A stretch of DNA of 64,000 bases from Epiperipatus broadwayi (Eukaryota; Onychophora; Udeonychophora; Euonychophora; Peripatidae), in the NCBI GenBank assembly GCA_028023455.1, contig JAQFVV010001015.1:62001-126000 (forward strand), in the 5' to 3' direction. Both the position numbers and the translations under genes were made by a program. Of this stretch, positions 10,812 to 25,739 are shown piece by piece (positions within the stretch are counted from its first letter, which is position 1; every line of letters starts with the position of its first letter). Under the pieces are notes generated by a model. It saw only the letters and a program-made list of their open reading frames with translations. It had not been told where the DNA came from and did not search any database.

Positions 10812-10860
10812 ATATATATAATAGATGTTAAATTAATTGGATTTTTCTTACATTTTAAAC

Positions 10861-10901
<41 letters not shown>

Positions 10902-10902
10902 A

Positions 10903-10936
<34 letters not shown>
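10812..10936. repeat. (TA)n arrays between the retrozyme array and a Penelope-like element
   Basis: A short TA run at 10812, then two long ones (about 10865-10898 and 10908-10936) split by a TTTAAATATAA spacer. Confidence 0.9.
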
Positions 10937-10938
<2 letters not shown>

Positions 10939-11033
10939 CATAAAGCTAAATTAGTCAATAAATAATCAAAATTACCTGAAATTCACAACTCAACCAGACT
11001 AGCCAAGAAAATAAATTCTAAAACACTACCAAA

Positions 11034-11063
11034 GGTTTCACTGCTACAAGCCGATTTCTCAAA
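11034..11063 (-). ncRNA. Degenerate hammerhead-like motif in the PLE 3' region
   Basis: Minus strand TTGAGAAATCGGCTTGTAGC...GTGAAACC resembles a CUGANGA / stem II / GAAAC core with mutations in the first box. The plus-strand PLE copy has the same motif at the same distance from its end. PLEs are known to carry hammerheads. This one is too decayed to call active. Confidence 0.35.
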
Positions 11064-11599
11064 AGTAAAGAACTACAAAATAACAACATATTTAAACTAA
11101 ACATTAACTACAATTCCACTTACATTCCATTTACCCTTAATATTAAAATAACATTTAAAAAAGTTAATTGCTTCAGAATCATAAATTTTTAATAATAATA
11201 AATCTTTAATTCTTCTCTTTATTTCATTTCTCTCAAAGAATATAGCATTAGCTTCATCAAAATTAATAGTGTAGCCTGCATATTTTTTTCATGGATATAT
11301 AAAGCAGAATTAAGATATTTATTTCTAAACCTACTTCTCTGCACCTTTATATTTCATTTAATCTTACACTACTCTGACCTATATATACCTTTTTTACAAA
11401 ACAAGGGATAATATACACTACTCCAGGAATAGACTTTCTATCAATAATTTTCTTTGTATTATTTAACAAATTATTCAAAGTAATGCCTTTTTCTAAGCAA
11501 TTTTCTTATTTCCAAACAAATTACTATTTTATATATAATTTTATAAAAGACAATTTAAATGGCAAAGAAATAAAATATTTTTTTCTTTATATCATTGCA

Positions 11600-11814
<215 letters not shown>

Positions 11815-12047
11815 ATAAAATACGATTAGCAAATTTTTCAGAGTAGCCAAAACTCAAATATAATCTTTATAAGATTGACCTTTCTGAAACAAGGCTACCC
11901 CACTAGAATTATTTAATTTATTATTCCTGTAACAATAATTTCGTAAAGCAGTTACTTTATGAGATACAGACTGATAGCTATTGGGTTTTATTATGGACTG
12001 TAACTCTTTACTTTTAACATAATGACTGCATACAGAACTATTATTCT

Positions 12048-12151
12048 TTTTTTAAGTGTCATAGCATCGGTCAAGACATGAACCTGCAACCCAGGCAACT
12101 ACATGTAAGTGCAAGGCAGTCACGTTGACCTCTCGACCACCAACGCAAGAC
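12048..12151 (-). mobile_element. tRNA-derived SINE nested in the PLE copy
   Basis: A 12-base direct repeat AACTATTATTCT (12036-12047 and 12152-12163) brackets it exactly. Read on the minus strand it opens GCGTTGGTGGTCGAGAGGTC, with an A-box-like TGGTCGAGAGG. A B-box-like GGTTCATGTC follows about 50 bases later, and a short A-run lies at the far end. This is the structure of a tRNA-headed SINE inserted by LINE machinery. It shares its GCGTTGGTGG start with the SINE at 46.2 kb. Confidence 0.85.
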
Positions 12152-12439
12152 AACTATTATTCTATGAAAACAAATATGGATGGTTTGTCATTACAAAAGG
12201 AAATGAGTTTAGGAGAAAATAGATCAAGAATTAAATAATGATAAATATATGTTTTTAGAAAAAGATCCTGGCTGATTAAAAGGAAGTTAGTATATGTTAT
12301 AAGAAAAATGATAAATTAAATTTTTTTTAACAGAGTAGATTATTTAAACTGTTATCCTAATGACTTCATATCAGCTAAGCTGTCTATGAATATTTAGACT
12401 CAGAAATATGTTTTTTTAAAGATTTATTTTTGATTTTAC

Positions 12440-13921
12440 AAGTAATGTTGTAAAGGGTATTTCTAGCTTCTTGGATAATTTTTTACAACAATTTGTTGCT
12501 TTTTATCATTACACAATTTTTTTTATTCTTTTGAGGCTTTTGATAAGATTAATAATTTTAAAATAGAAAGTAATTGGGTATTTGGCAGTTTGGATATTGC
12601 AAATATAAATCAATCTGTTAATAGATTAAGCATTATTGATGTTTCATGTCAGTGTTGATTAAACACAACTCTTTGTCAAAGAATAAAACTAAAGTTATTA
12701 AAAATTTGTGTTTTTTATTGAAGGATTCTATGTATTTTAATTATAATGGTAATTTTTTATAAGTTGAAGGAAAGGTGGATAATAGTTTATATTATTTCAC
12801 CTTTAATTTATTCAGCTTTTATTAATTATTTGGAAGAGGAAATTATTATTAAAAATGACTGTTTATAATTAAAATTATTTGTCAGATATGTGGATAATTG
12901 TTTGTTTGTTGCTGAGAATGATAAAGTGAAAGAGTTGGCAAATGAGTATGTTTTGATTTTTCTATAAAATATGTGATAGAAAGAGGGGGTTAGATTTTGT
13001 TAAATTAAAATTTTTAGATCTATTGGGAATGAAAAATGTAAAGAATAATTATTTAGTATGTAGTCACTATGTTAAAAATAAATAGTTAAGGTCTATAATT
13101 AAATCTGATAACTATCAATCTGTATCTCATAGAGTAATTTCTTTAAGAAATTGTTATATAAATAAAAGATTAAATAATTTTAGTGGGTTAGCTTTGTTTC
13201 AAAAAGGTCAATTTTATAAAGATTATTTGTGTGGTGGCTACTCTGATAAGTTTTTTAAAAGTATTTTATTTAATAGCAATAATATTCATAATGATATAAA
13301 GGATACAGAAAAATATGATTTTATTTTTTTGCCATTTAAATTGACTTTGTATAAAATTGTAAGTAAAAATATTAATTTGTTTGGAAATAAGAAAATTGTT
13401 TGGAAAAGGGGTATTACTTTGATTAATTTATTAAATAATACAAAGGAAGTTTTTGATAAAAAGACTATTCCTGGAATAATGTATATTATCCCTTGTTTGT
13501 AAGAAGGTATATATAGGTCAGGGCTGTTTGAGTTTAAATAAAAAATAAAGGTATATAAAAGTAGGGTTAGAAATAAAAATCTTAGTTCTGCTTTATATAT
13601 CCATAAAAAAGATACAAGCCACACTATTATTAACTTGTATAAAGCTAAGATTGTCTTCTTTGAGAGAAATTAAATAAAGAATTTAAGAATATTTATCATT
13701 AAAAATTTATCATTCTGAAGCAATTAACTTATTAAAAAGTTCTTTAATATTAAAAGTGTATGAATGGTAAATAAAATTGTGAGTAATGTTTAGTTTAAAT
13801 ATGTTGTTATTTTGTAGTTCTTTACACTTGAGAAATCTGATTGCAGCAATGAAACCATTAGTAGTGTTTTAGAGTTTATTTTTGGCTAGTCTTGTCGAGT
13901 TGTAAATTTGGGATAATTTTG

Positions 13922-13926
<5 letters not shown>
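12440..13926 (+). pseudogene. Penelope-like element, plus-strand copy (RT and GIY-YIG), degenerate
   Basis: Translation across several frames gives PLE signposts in order: FKIESNWVFGSLDIANINQSVN near 12555-12620 (the 'S.D..SLFTNIP' box), YFNYNGNF, then SPLIYSAFINYLEEE near 12810-12845. The catalytic box RYVDNCLFV near 12885-12910 has the second Asp of YVDD changed to Asn. The RT tail to TLINLLNNTKEVF follows, then GIMYIIPC at about 13475-13497 opening a GIY-YIG domain whose YIGQ-like segment is garbled. Distances fit the family. Frameshifts, stops and the lost catalytic Asp make it a clear pseudogene. The 3' end (GATAATTTTGATTAT) merges into (TA)n. The 5' limit is uncertain. Confidence 0.75.
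13828..13856 (+). ncRNA. Degenerate hammerhead-like motif, PLE plus copy
   Basis: TTGAGAAATCTGATTGCAGC...ATGAAACC corresponds to the motif at 11034-11063 in the sister copy. It keeps the GAAAC box and a possible short stem II, but the CUGAUGA box is eroded. Confidence 0.3.
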
Positions 13927-13962
<36 letters not shown>

Positions 13963-13969
13963 GTATATA

Positions 13970-14012
<43 letters not shown>
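13924..14012. repeat. (TA)n arrays at the PLE 3' end
   Basis: Two TA runs separated by CTGTATATATATT, starting directly at the PLE terminus. Confidence 0.9.
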
Positions 14013-14017
<5 letters not shown>

Positions 14018-16498
14018 CCATACTACAGTTTCTTGGAATTTATTTTGATTATGCAGATCTTTTCAATTAATCAGAGAACCATGTAAATTTTTAAATATCA
14101 TCAAATATTTTTCTATTACTGGAACATATTATATAAAACTGTTTTACGTGTACATTTTAGCAAACATATACTATTTTGAATAATTAATTATGATCTGTGT
14201 AATATATATATATATTATTCTACAATTAATGAATTATCTAGTTATTGATAGGCAGAATATTGAAAGAGTTATTGAGTTATTTAATAGTTTGATTCTGCAA
14301 TATACATTTTTAAAAAGTCATTCTTTTGTTTTTGCAAAATAAGATTTTTATTAGATGTTTTGTTAATATATATATATATATAATTTGTACAAGAAAGCAT
14401 AAATAAAATTTCTGTAATAATTAGAGACAAACACTTTTACTACACATAGTAATGACATGACCTATAAAAGATACTCCTCTCCCCTTCAAAGTCGAACATT
14501 TTAAAATTATTCAACAATTGGACAATCAAGTTCAACGTGCCATGCTGAAAATGCAGGAGTATAATGGGATGTGACAAAAACACACACACGCGTGCATATA
14601 TATATATATATAATAGAATAATCAAAAAGCAACATTTTAATACGCGAAACGGTGGATAGATAGATAATCGCGAAGTTAGACAATGTTAAAAGTAATTTAT
14701 ATAATACAATTTTTTTTTAAATTTAAAGGTAAACTTTATTACATGTATTTACATCGCACGTGCCTGATGGATTATATATAAATTTAATAAGTCCCATTAT
14801 GTAAAATTTTAATACTCATATTGATATATGTATTAACAATTGGATTATGGAATTGTATACGTACTTTTTTTATTTATAAGATTACTGAGTTTATAAAGTT
14901 CTTAGAAATAAAGATATTATCTAGCAAACAAATTTTAACTGACAGCATTACAATCGAATTAAAATCTTTAAAATTAGCTTTATTTTCTGCAAACATTCCT
15001 AACTTAATAACTTTATAAAAGGAATGCCTGTGTGTATATATATGTCTATGTATTATTGCGCACATATATTTTATTACCTACTATTAATAGAATAAGAGCA
15101 ATTTTTAATTATTCAGGATTCATTTGATTCCCAATCTTTAAAAGAATTCGGTCAATCACATTTTGTATTTAGTAATTTATTTCAGCATTAGACGAGTCAA
15201 AAGTCAATATAAGGCGATATTATTTACATTCTTTACAAATTATTTTTTACTATGTCTGTTCAATGAAAAATGATTATATACATCCAGCGGAGAATTGGAT
15301 TGCTTACAAACTTTTAAATCTTTTAACTCTCTTTTTCCCTGACAGGAGACATCGGGACAAATAAATAGGGCAGTAAGTTGAGAGGAGTCCAAACTAGAAG
15401 TCGATCCACACACTAAGTTTTTGTCATATATAAAAAGATGAATATTATCTGACTTGCATAGCTAGGTTTGATTCTAATTTTACTAAAGGTATTCTCATAA
15501 ACTTTAATAATATAATCTCGAGATATTCTTATAACTCTATACAAAATGTATAACTGCATATATAATAGATGAATAACACTTCTATTAAAATTTCATGTGT
15601 CTTTTATTTAATAAGGCTAAAAAGTTAGTTCTTAACTCTTAGGTTGCATTTTGTTTGGATCAAACACTTATTCAGGATTCTTAATAAAATATAAAAGTTA
15701 CTACTGTGAAAATTATTAATATCAACAATTTTAAACTGATCTATTCTTGATATGGTTAAGATAGCAAATGGATTTTATTATATCCACTCTTATCAGCCAA
15801 TTCAATATTAAAATGAAAATTGTGTAAGTAAATTGAATACAAAAATATTACTAGTGTAATTGTGACCATATTTATTTATAAGACTTGAAGATTATGACGT
15901 TATTTCAAATTAACACAAATGACCATGTAGTAACAAAATATAACAATTAATTTATTAATTGTAAATATTATTAATAAAAATATTTAAATGAAGTCATTAT
16001 GATAACAATAAATTCTTGTATTAATCATATCATGCTGTTATACTTAATAAATGCTTTCTATTTGGGTCTAAATACCCTTGTGTTATCACAAATGTTATGC
16101 AACAATAAAACACTCCATTAAAAAAGGTTGTACAGTGTTTATTCAACCTAAGCATTAACTACAGATAAAATGCAAGAATGGTTTACTGCATTCTTCAGTA
16201 CACTGACAATAATATTTGTAATAATAACCTCTCCTTATAAGTATCAGACTTACTGCATAATTCAACATACCATTAACAGAGCATATTAATACATATTGGG
16301 TACAAGAAAAAAGGTAACATTTTAACTATTTGACTGTTTATTTTAATACCTTTCATTATAAAAGGGATTAATTGAACATATGAGAAATTAATCATTATGG
16401 GGCTATAGCATATTTACATTAGCTTAAAGTTTAATACAACTGATCTCCAAAACATAATACAATTATAAACTCACACATTTATCCAATTTTCCTAATAA
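14013..16498. other. AT-rich sequence with a small CpG cluster, no gene recognised
   Basis: Mostly featureless. Between about 14580 and 14770 several CpGs cluster (ACGCGTGCA, ATACGCGAAACGG, ATCGCGAAG, ATCGCACGTG), unlike the flanks. Scattered CpGs continue to about 15400. This may be single-copy DNA with a regulatory element, but nothing diagnostic is seen. Small frames here are not recognisable. Confidence 0.4.
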
Positions 16499-16506
16499 AT
16501 ATAATG

Positions 16507-18104
16507 GGTTGTCTTTTGATAGCCAATCATGGCCACTTGATGGTGTTATTTATGTGTTAAAACACATAAAAATGCCTTTTCCATGACCTACACTTATGGC
16601 TAAGAAAGCAGTTGTGTTTATCTTAGCCATTGCAGGCCACTCGAAGGTTTGCACAGAAATATTACAGGCTGATTTGTGCTTTGTGACACTTTATGCAAAT
16701 TCACACAATTCACTAATGAATTGAAGGTGTTTGAATTTCAAGTGTCCACAAGTTTTGATACCTCCATAGCAGAGTAATTTAATTTCTACTTAAATCATGC
16801 AGTCTGACTCACTAAGAATTGCCAAACCATCCTCACCCATCCCTACCCAATGTGGAATTTGCAAAATATTGGAAAAGGGTAGGGCCAAACACTTTTCAGC
16901 TGATCTCATGTGAAAAGTCATGCTTTAGTGAGAAATTATATGAGGCAAATAAAATGATGCACAAATTGTTCCACTTTCTGATGTTATTCAGGTTCTTGCA
17001 ACTGAATGTATTCCATTCTTAAAAATAAAAATTTAAAAATGTAGTAGGAAAAAATCAAAAAATCAAAAAATGTCATTAATAGTAAGGGCAAAATAGAAAC
17101 CGCATAATTAAAATCACCATACAGCAAAAAAAAAAAGTCGCTGTATTTTAAATCGGAAAAAATAAAATGAAACATGTAAAAGTCTGAAGTTTTGAAGTTT
17201 TTGTAATTTTTTTTGTGCTGGTATGTAGAAAGGATCATAAAACATAATTAATAAAAAAAGTTTTTTTTTAAAAAATGGGAAAATAGACATTACATAATAG
17301 AAATACCCCCCCCCAAAAAAAAAAAAAATCACTGTATAGTCACCATCTTTTTTTAAAAAAAAGTCAATGAAAGTTGAAAAAGTCAAAAGTTTTGATCTTA
17401 TTTTAATTTGGGGGTTGGGGGGGGGGGGTTGAGAAAACTTTGTAAAAGTTAGAGACACAAGTTATTTTTTGGTTGTTTTTATTTTTTAAAAAAGGTAATA
17501 AAAATTGATTTCAAAAATATAAGTTAAAGCCAAAAAAGATCTTATCTTAATTTTTTGGGGGAGAATGGGTTGATAAATACTTTGTCTTCACTGAGACAAA
17601 AATTATTTTTGGTTTGTTTTTATTTTTTAAAAAAGGTAATAAAAATTGATTTTAAAAATAAAAGTTATAGAATATCAGAAGTATACAAATAAAGGCTAAA
17701 AAAATTAGCCTTATAGGCCAAAAAAAGTGGCCATATTTTTAAACAAAAAAAAAAGAAACTTGAAAACGTCAAAAGTTTTGATCTTATTTTATTTGGGGTG
17801 GGAGGTGTATTGAGAAATACTTTGTAAAAGTTGGAGACAGAAGTTATTTTTTGGTTGTTTTTATTTTTTAAAAAAGGTAATACAAATGGATTTAAAAAAT
17901 AAAAGTTAAAGTAAAAAATAAATTGTCTGTATAGTCAAAAAAAAAAACCCTAAAAATGAAATATTAAAAGATGGAGTAGAAAAAATTTAAGAGATCGAAA
18001 AAAGTTACCGGATTTTTTAAATCTCAGCTCGGTAAATTACATTTTATTGTTTTACACATAAACAATGCCAACAAGTGGCTGTGACTGGCTATCAAAAGAC
18101 AACC
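16507..18104. mobile_element. TIR DNA transposon, 1.6 kb, 8-bp target duplication, non-autonomous
   Basis: Terminal inverted repeats of about 57 bases (16507-16564 and 18048-18104) begin GGTTGTCTTTTGATAGCCA on both ends. They differ by about seven mostly transition changes and one indel. A perfect 8-bp direct repeat ATATAATG lies immediately outside (16499-16506 and 18105-18112), which fixes the ends. Eight-base duplications fit hAT, P or Merlin-type cut-and-paste elements. The GG-starting terminus is not the usual hAT CAG end, so I leave the superfamily open. The interior holds no transposase motif; a 67-codon frame at 16819 is unassigned. The right half consists of imperfect A/T-rich subrepeats. 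Confidence 0.88.
17380..17935. repeat. Imperfect internal subrepeats of the TIR transposon
   Basis: Three copies of a unit running from GATCTTATTTTAATTTGGGG through TTTTTGGTTGTTTTTATTTT to AAAAAAGGTAATAAAAATTG start near 17393, 17538 and 17779. Spacing is unequal. Weaker relatives extend left to about 17035. A homopolymer G run near 17418 lies in the first copy. Subterminal repeats are common in transposons as transposase-binding or expansion-prone regions; function here is unknown. Confidence 0.75.
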
Positions 18105-18177
18105 ATATAATGTATCACCTGTATCTTCCTGATAATTTTTTTCCTGGAAAACTATTATTAAACCAAAATGATGATGT

Positions 18178-19620
<1,443 letters not shown>

Positions 19621-20099
19621 TCATACTTTACTTATTCACCACCTCAAGATAACTTTAAATAGTGAGATATATACCAGATAATTTGTTCTCCCTTTTTGTT
19701 AAACGATAAAAGACCAAGTGCACATCGTAATAATACAATACTCTCTTATATTAAAATAATCTATATTACAGGCAATAATTGCATTGATTTTTACTTAATA
19801 TGTAAAACGAGTTTGCGCAATGACATATATTAAATTGAATGCCAAATCATCAGAGATATCTAGGCAGTCGTATTGAAATTATTTATAATTTAAATTCCCA
19901 GGACAGAAAGAATTTCTATTCATTTTAATAATCTTGTAAACAAACATCCAATACCAAACATGTAAACTAAAATCATTAAGCATAATTTTCCAACTAATAT
20001 CTGTATTAATGCATTGGCCTCTATATGCTGATTTGAATAAAGCTGTGAAAACAAAGTTCTGATTTGATATTTATGCAAATTGATATTACTTTCTAATCT
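19621..20099. other. Unassigned sequence downstream of the LINE relic
   Basis: May include the LINE 3' region; no tail, target duplication or motif could be recognised. Confidence 0.35.
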
Positions 20100-20207
20100 A
20101 CTATTATTATAACATTATTGGTAATATATATATATGGCTGCAGAAAGGAGTTTACTATTATTATAACATTATTGGTAATATATATATATGGCTGCAGAAA
20201 GGAGTTT
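20100..20207. repeat. Tandem duplication, 54 bp x 2
   Basis: The unit from ACTATTATTATAACATT through GGCTGCAGAAAGGAGTTT occurs twice with no visible mismatch (20100-20153, 20154-20207). It includes a short TA run. Confidence 0.9.
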
Positions 20208-20644
20208 GCTATTAACTGAAAGAAGACCCTTTGAATCCTCTTGGAGGCCTTAAAAGAACCGAGCAGGGCAAATTCCTAATGTCCACTCCATATGTTCTTG
20301 TCGTTGCAGCTGTTATTACTATGTGATTATTCATATAGTATATGAACATGGATGGGCTGCTCACCAACACACATTAGCCAGCGTGGTGAGTTTATTGGCT
20401 TTTTACCACTGAGTTTAAGATCGAGAAACACCATGGTCTTTCTTCTCAGTGCCTGATAAGGCAGAATGAATGTTTGTGTAAATGATAAATATTTTTCCAA
20501 TATATATATACAATTATGACAGACAAAAATAAAGCATGGCCCTTATTCCCAGGACGCTGTAAAGTCACCAACCAAGGCAGCGGTTGGTGGCCGAAGGCAG
20601 AGGGTGCTAGGAATCCCCTGATTGCAGACCCAGGCTGCCATTTG

Positions 20645-21874
20645 ATGACGACTTTTTATTTAGGTACTTACAACTGCAGATCACTTTCAAGTGAAGGAAG
20701 ATTGCAAGAATTAGAAGAAGAACTCTCTTATATTAAATGGGACATTATTGGACTTTGTGAAGTTAGAAGAAAAGGTGAAGAGACAATTGATTTGAAAAGT
20801 GGACATATACTCTATTATAAAGGCAAAAATATTGGAAATACAAGTGGAGTAGGATTCATTATAAATTAAAAGTGGAAGAACAATATTGTGCAGATTGATG
20901 ATGTATCGGACAGAGTGGCAAGATTAGTTATACAACTTAATAGCAGATATCAAATGCAAATAATTCAGGTTTATGCCCCAACAAGTTCTTATAGTGATGA
21001 AGTAGTAGAAGATTTTTATATGGATGTACAAAAGGCTTTTGATCAGAGTAAACAACATTTTAAAATTGTTATGGGAGACTTTCATGCTAGAATTGGTAAA
21101 CAAGTGAAAGATGAAAGTGCTGTAGGTAATTTTGGTTATGGTAATAGAAATGAGAGAGGACATAGACTTGTGGAATTTGCAGAAAAAGAAAAACTTTATA
21201 TTATGAATTCTTTTTTTGAGAAAAATGTTAAAAGGAAATGGGCATGGAAGCATCCAAATGAAGTTACAGCAGAATTGGATTATATTTTGACTAACAGGAA
21301 ATACATATTTCAAGATTGTAATGTTCTTAATAAATTTAACACAGGAAGTGATCATCAATTAGTAAGGTGTAAGATACGTGTTAATGTGAAACTAGAGAGA
21401 CAAAAATTATTAAGAAAAACAATATTTACAGTTGATATTCCTAATCTTCAGAAACATTCTAATGAATTTAAATTAGAACTTACAAATCAGTTTCAAGTAT
21501 TAGTAGATTTTGAACATGATTCAGGTTTGAATGAAATTAATATGAAAATAACTCATACACTTTTAAAAACTGCAACAAAAATAGCTGGTAGAAAAAAGCA
21601 GCAATTGACCAATAAAATTTCTACTGAGACTAAAGAATTTATGAAGAAAGGAAGGAATATGAAGATATACAAAAATGATGCATTAAAAAGAATTGAATAT
21701 CTCAAATTTTGTAAAATGGTGCGGAAAAGAGTTGAAAACGATATAAGAAAGTATAACTGTGAACTAGCAAGGAAAGCTGTAGAAGAAAATAAAAGTCTTA
21801 AGAATGTAAAACAACATATTGGTATTGTTAGGAAATTTATATCTGCAATAAGAAATAAAGAGATGACATCATGA
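20645..21874 (+). pseudogene. RTE endonuclease domain with an internal stop and altered catalytic motif
   Basis: Starts at the ATG of MTTFYLGTYNCRSL. Endonuclease motifs Asn, Glu (CEVRR), QVYAPT, LDYIL and the SDH triad are kept. The GDFNARIG motif of the other copy reads GDFHARIG, so a conserved Asn is replaced by His. TAA at 20867-20869 replaces a Lys codon (FIINKKWK in the sister). The frame then continues in register through the linker missing from copy 1 (QQLTNKISTETKEFMKKG) and ends after AIRNKEMTS, where a short deletion near 21860 shifts it. Confidence 0.88.
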
Positions 21875-23450
21875 AATTGGTAGAAGATTTTTATCAAGAA
21901 TTATATAGTAATAAAGAACAAGTACCTCCTATACCTATTACATCTTCTGAATTGCCCAGAATTTTAAATGAAGAAGTGAGATACACAATTAAATGTATGA
22001 AGAAAGGAAAGGCTCCAGGTAATGATGGAATTATAATTGATATATTAAAAGAAGCAGGTGAAGAAATATAATTTTTTTTAGCAAAGTTATATACCAAATG
22101 TCTAAATGATAAAGATGTACCGGATGATTGGAAGAATGCAGTAATAATATTAATATTTAAAAAAGGTGATAAAGAAAATATTAGAAATTACAGACCTATC
22201 AGCCTTTTATCCGTTTTATATAAAATTTTTACCAAGTTAATTACAACTCATCCACATATAACATTGGATTTCCACCAACGAAGAGAACAAGCTGGATTTA
22301 AAAGTGGTTTTAGTACAGTAGATCATATCCAGGTGTTGAGAGAAGTTATAGAAAAGACGAATGAATATGAGTTGTCATTATGTTTTGGATTTGTAGATTA
22401 TGAAAAGGCATTTGATTCTATAAACATTTCTTCAGTGATTAAAGCATTGGCTCATCAAGGTATAGATCCAGGATATTGTCATATTTTGAAGAATATTTAT
22501 AAAAATGCAACAGCAACATTCAGATTACATAATGATACTGGGAAAGTCAACATTGAGAAAGGTGTAAGACAAGGTGACTCCATATCTCCAAAACTTTTTA
22601 CAGCAATGCTGCAAGAGGTATTTTGTGGATTAAAATGGGAAACTAAAGGAGTGAAAGTAAATGGAGATTATTTAAGTCATTTAGATTTCGCAGATGATGT
22701 AGTTGTTTTTGCAAATAATGCTTCAGAGCTGCAGAATATGTTGCAGGAATTATCAGATGAAAGTAGAAAAGTAGGACTAAAGATAAATGTTAAAAAGACT
22801 AAAGTAATGTTTAATCGATTTGCTCAAAATATGAAAATAAAGATTGATTATGATGAATTAGAAGAAGTTAACAGTTACAAATACCTTGGTCAGATTATTA
22901 ATACAGATGGAAACATAATGGAAGAAATTAATCATAGAATTAAACTTGGCTGGAGTGCTTTTGGTAGAAATAACTTGATACTAAAAGGAAAAATGCTATG
23001 TGTTTGAAAAGGAAGGTTTTTAACAAATGTGTTTTACCAGTTCTTACTTATGGATCTGAGACTTGGACACTTAATAGAAGAGAAATACAGAGACTTCAGA
23101 CCACTCAAAGAAGTATGGAGAGATGCATGTTGGGAGTCACAAGAAGAGATCGAAAACACAATGTATGGGTAAGAAAACAAACAGGTGTTACTGACCTCAT
23201 TGAAAAATTTAAAAGATTGAAGTGGAGTTGGGCTGGACATATTGCTAGAAGAGATGATAATAGATGGACAATTGAAATTTTAAACTGGATTCCAAGAGAT
23301 TGTAAAAGACCCAGAAAGAGACCACATATGAGATGGATGGATGAAATAAGAAAGTGTGCAGGGATGATGTGGAGAAGAGAAGCTAAAGATCGAAAAAGAT
23401 GGATTAAACTTGGAGAGACCTTCATCCTGCAGTGTATTGATAATGGTTGA
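21871..23450 (+). pseudogene. RTE reverse transcriptase, one stop and one frameshift
   Basis: The frame picks up at MKLVEDFYQELY and meets TAA at 22069-22071, in a stretch where TEKILAK has become a T-run. It continues in register through FVDYEKAFDSI, GVRQGDSISPKLF and HLDFADDVVVF (catalytic FADD), then shifts frame near 22995 beside MLCV/MCLKRKVF. The tail (FNKCVLPVLTYGSETW ... RWMDEIRKC) reads on to a stop at 23450. Catalytic Asp residues are intact; the polymerase is inactivated only by the two lesions and the separate upstream one. Confidence 0.9.
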
Positions 23451-23459
23451 TGATGATGA

Positions 23460-23534
23460 TGATATATATATATATATATATATCATCATATATATATATA
23501 TCATCATCATATATATATATATATATATATATAT
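23460..23534. repeat. (TA)n array interleaved with ATC/GAT triplets
   Basis: TA runs alternate with TCATCAT blocks, the complement of the TGATGA tail of the adjacent LINE, giving a partly palindromic structure. Confidence 0.85.
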
Positions 23535-25600
<2,066 letters not shown>

Positions 25601-25618
25601 GCAAGCATTGTTGAAATT

Positions 25619-25730
25619 GACCAATGAAAATGTATATTTTGGACAGCTATAAAATAGCTGTGCAGGAATTCCAGGGTCACTGTTATTCTATTATACTGTG
25701 ATACCATCATCAGGGTTTCACAACCTTGGT
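25619..25730 (+). promoter_or_regulatory. Candidate RNA polymerase II core promoter and first-exon donor
   Basis: CCAAT at 25621-25625 lies 23 bases upstream of TATAAAA at 25648-25654. About 30 bases downstream is TCACTGTTATTC, then a short non-AT-rich stretch ends with CCTTG|GTAAAT (donor near 25728). The spacing is right for a promoter and first exon, or for the promoter of an unrecognised LTR. Motifs this short arise easily in AT-rich DNA, so this is tentative. Confidence 0.2.
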
Positions 25731-25739
25731 AAATTAATT

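Larger units (their letters stand above)
20525..23464 (+). mobile_element. RTE-clade non-LTR retrotransposon, copy 2 (near full length, inactive)
   Basis: Same family and order as the minus-strand copy: leader starting TAAAGCATGGCCC, endonuclease, RT, and a tail of TGATGATGATGATGA merging into (TA)n. The two copies are so alike in protein (few changes per hundred residues by eye) that they must descend from a recent common source. Their lesions differ, so each copy retains segments the other lost. No target duplication can be fixed because the 3' side is TA repeat. Confidence 0.9.

Noticed and set aside
17114-17458. Phe/Leu-rich minus frames in the 17-kb region
   Set aside because: They arise from A/T- and G-run subrepeats inside the TIR transposon; no transposase motif.
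25690-25720. TCATCAGGGTTTC as a minus-strand hammerhead
   Set aside because: The GAAA and CUGAUGA boxes are in the wrong order for a hammerhead on either strand.
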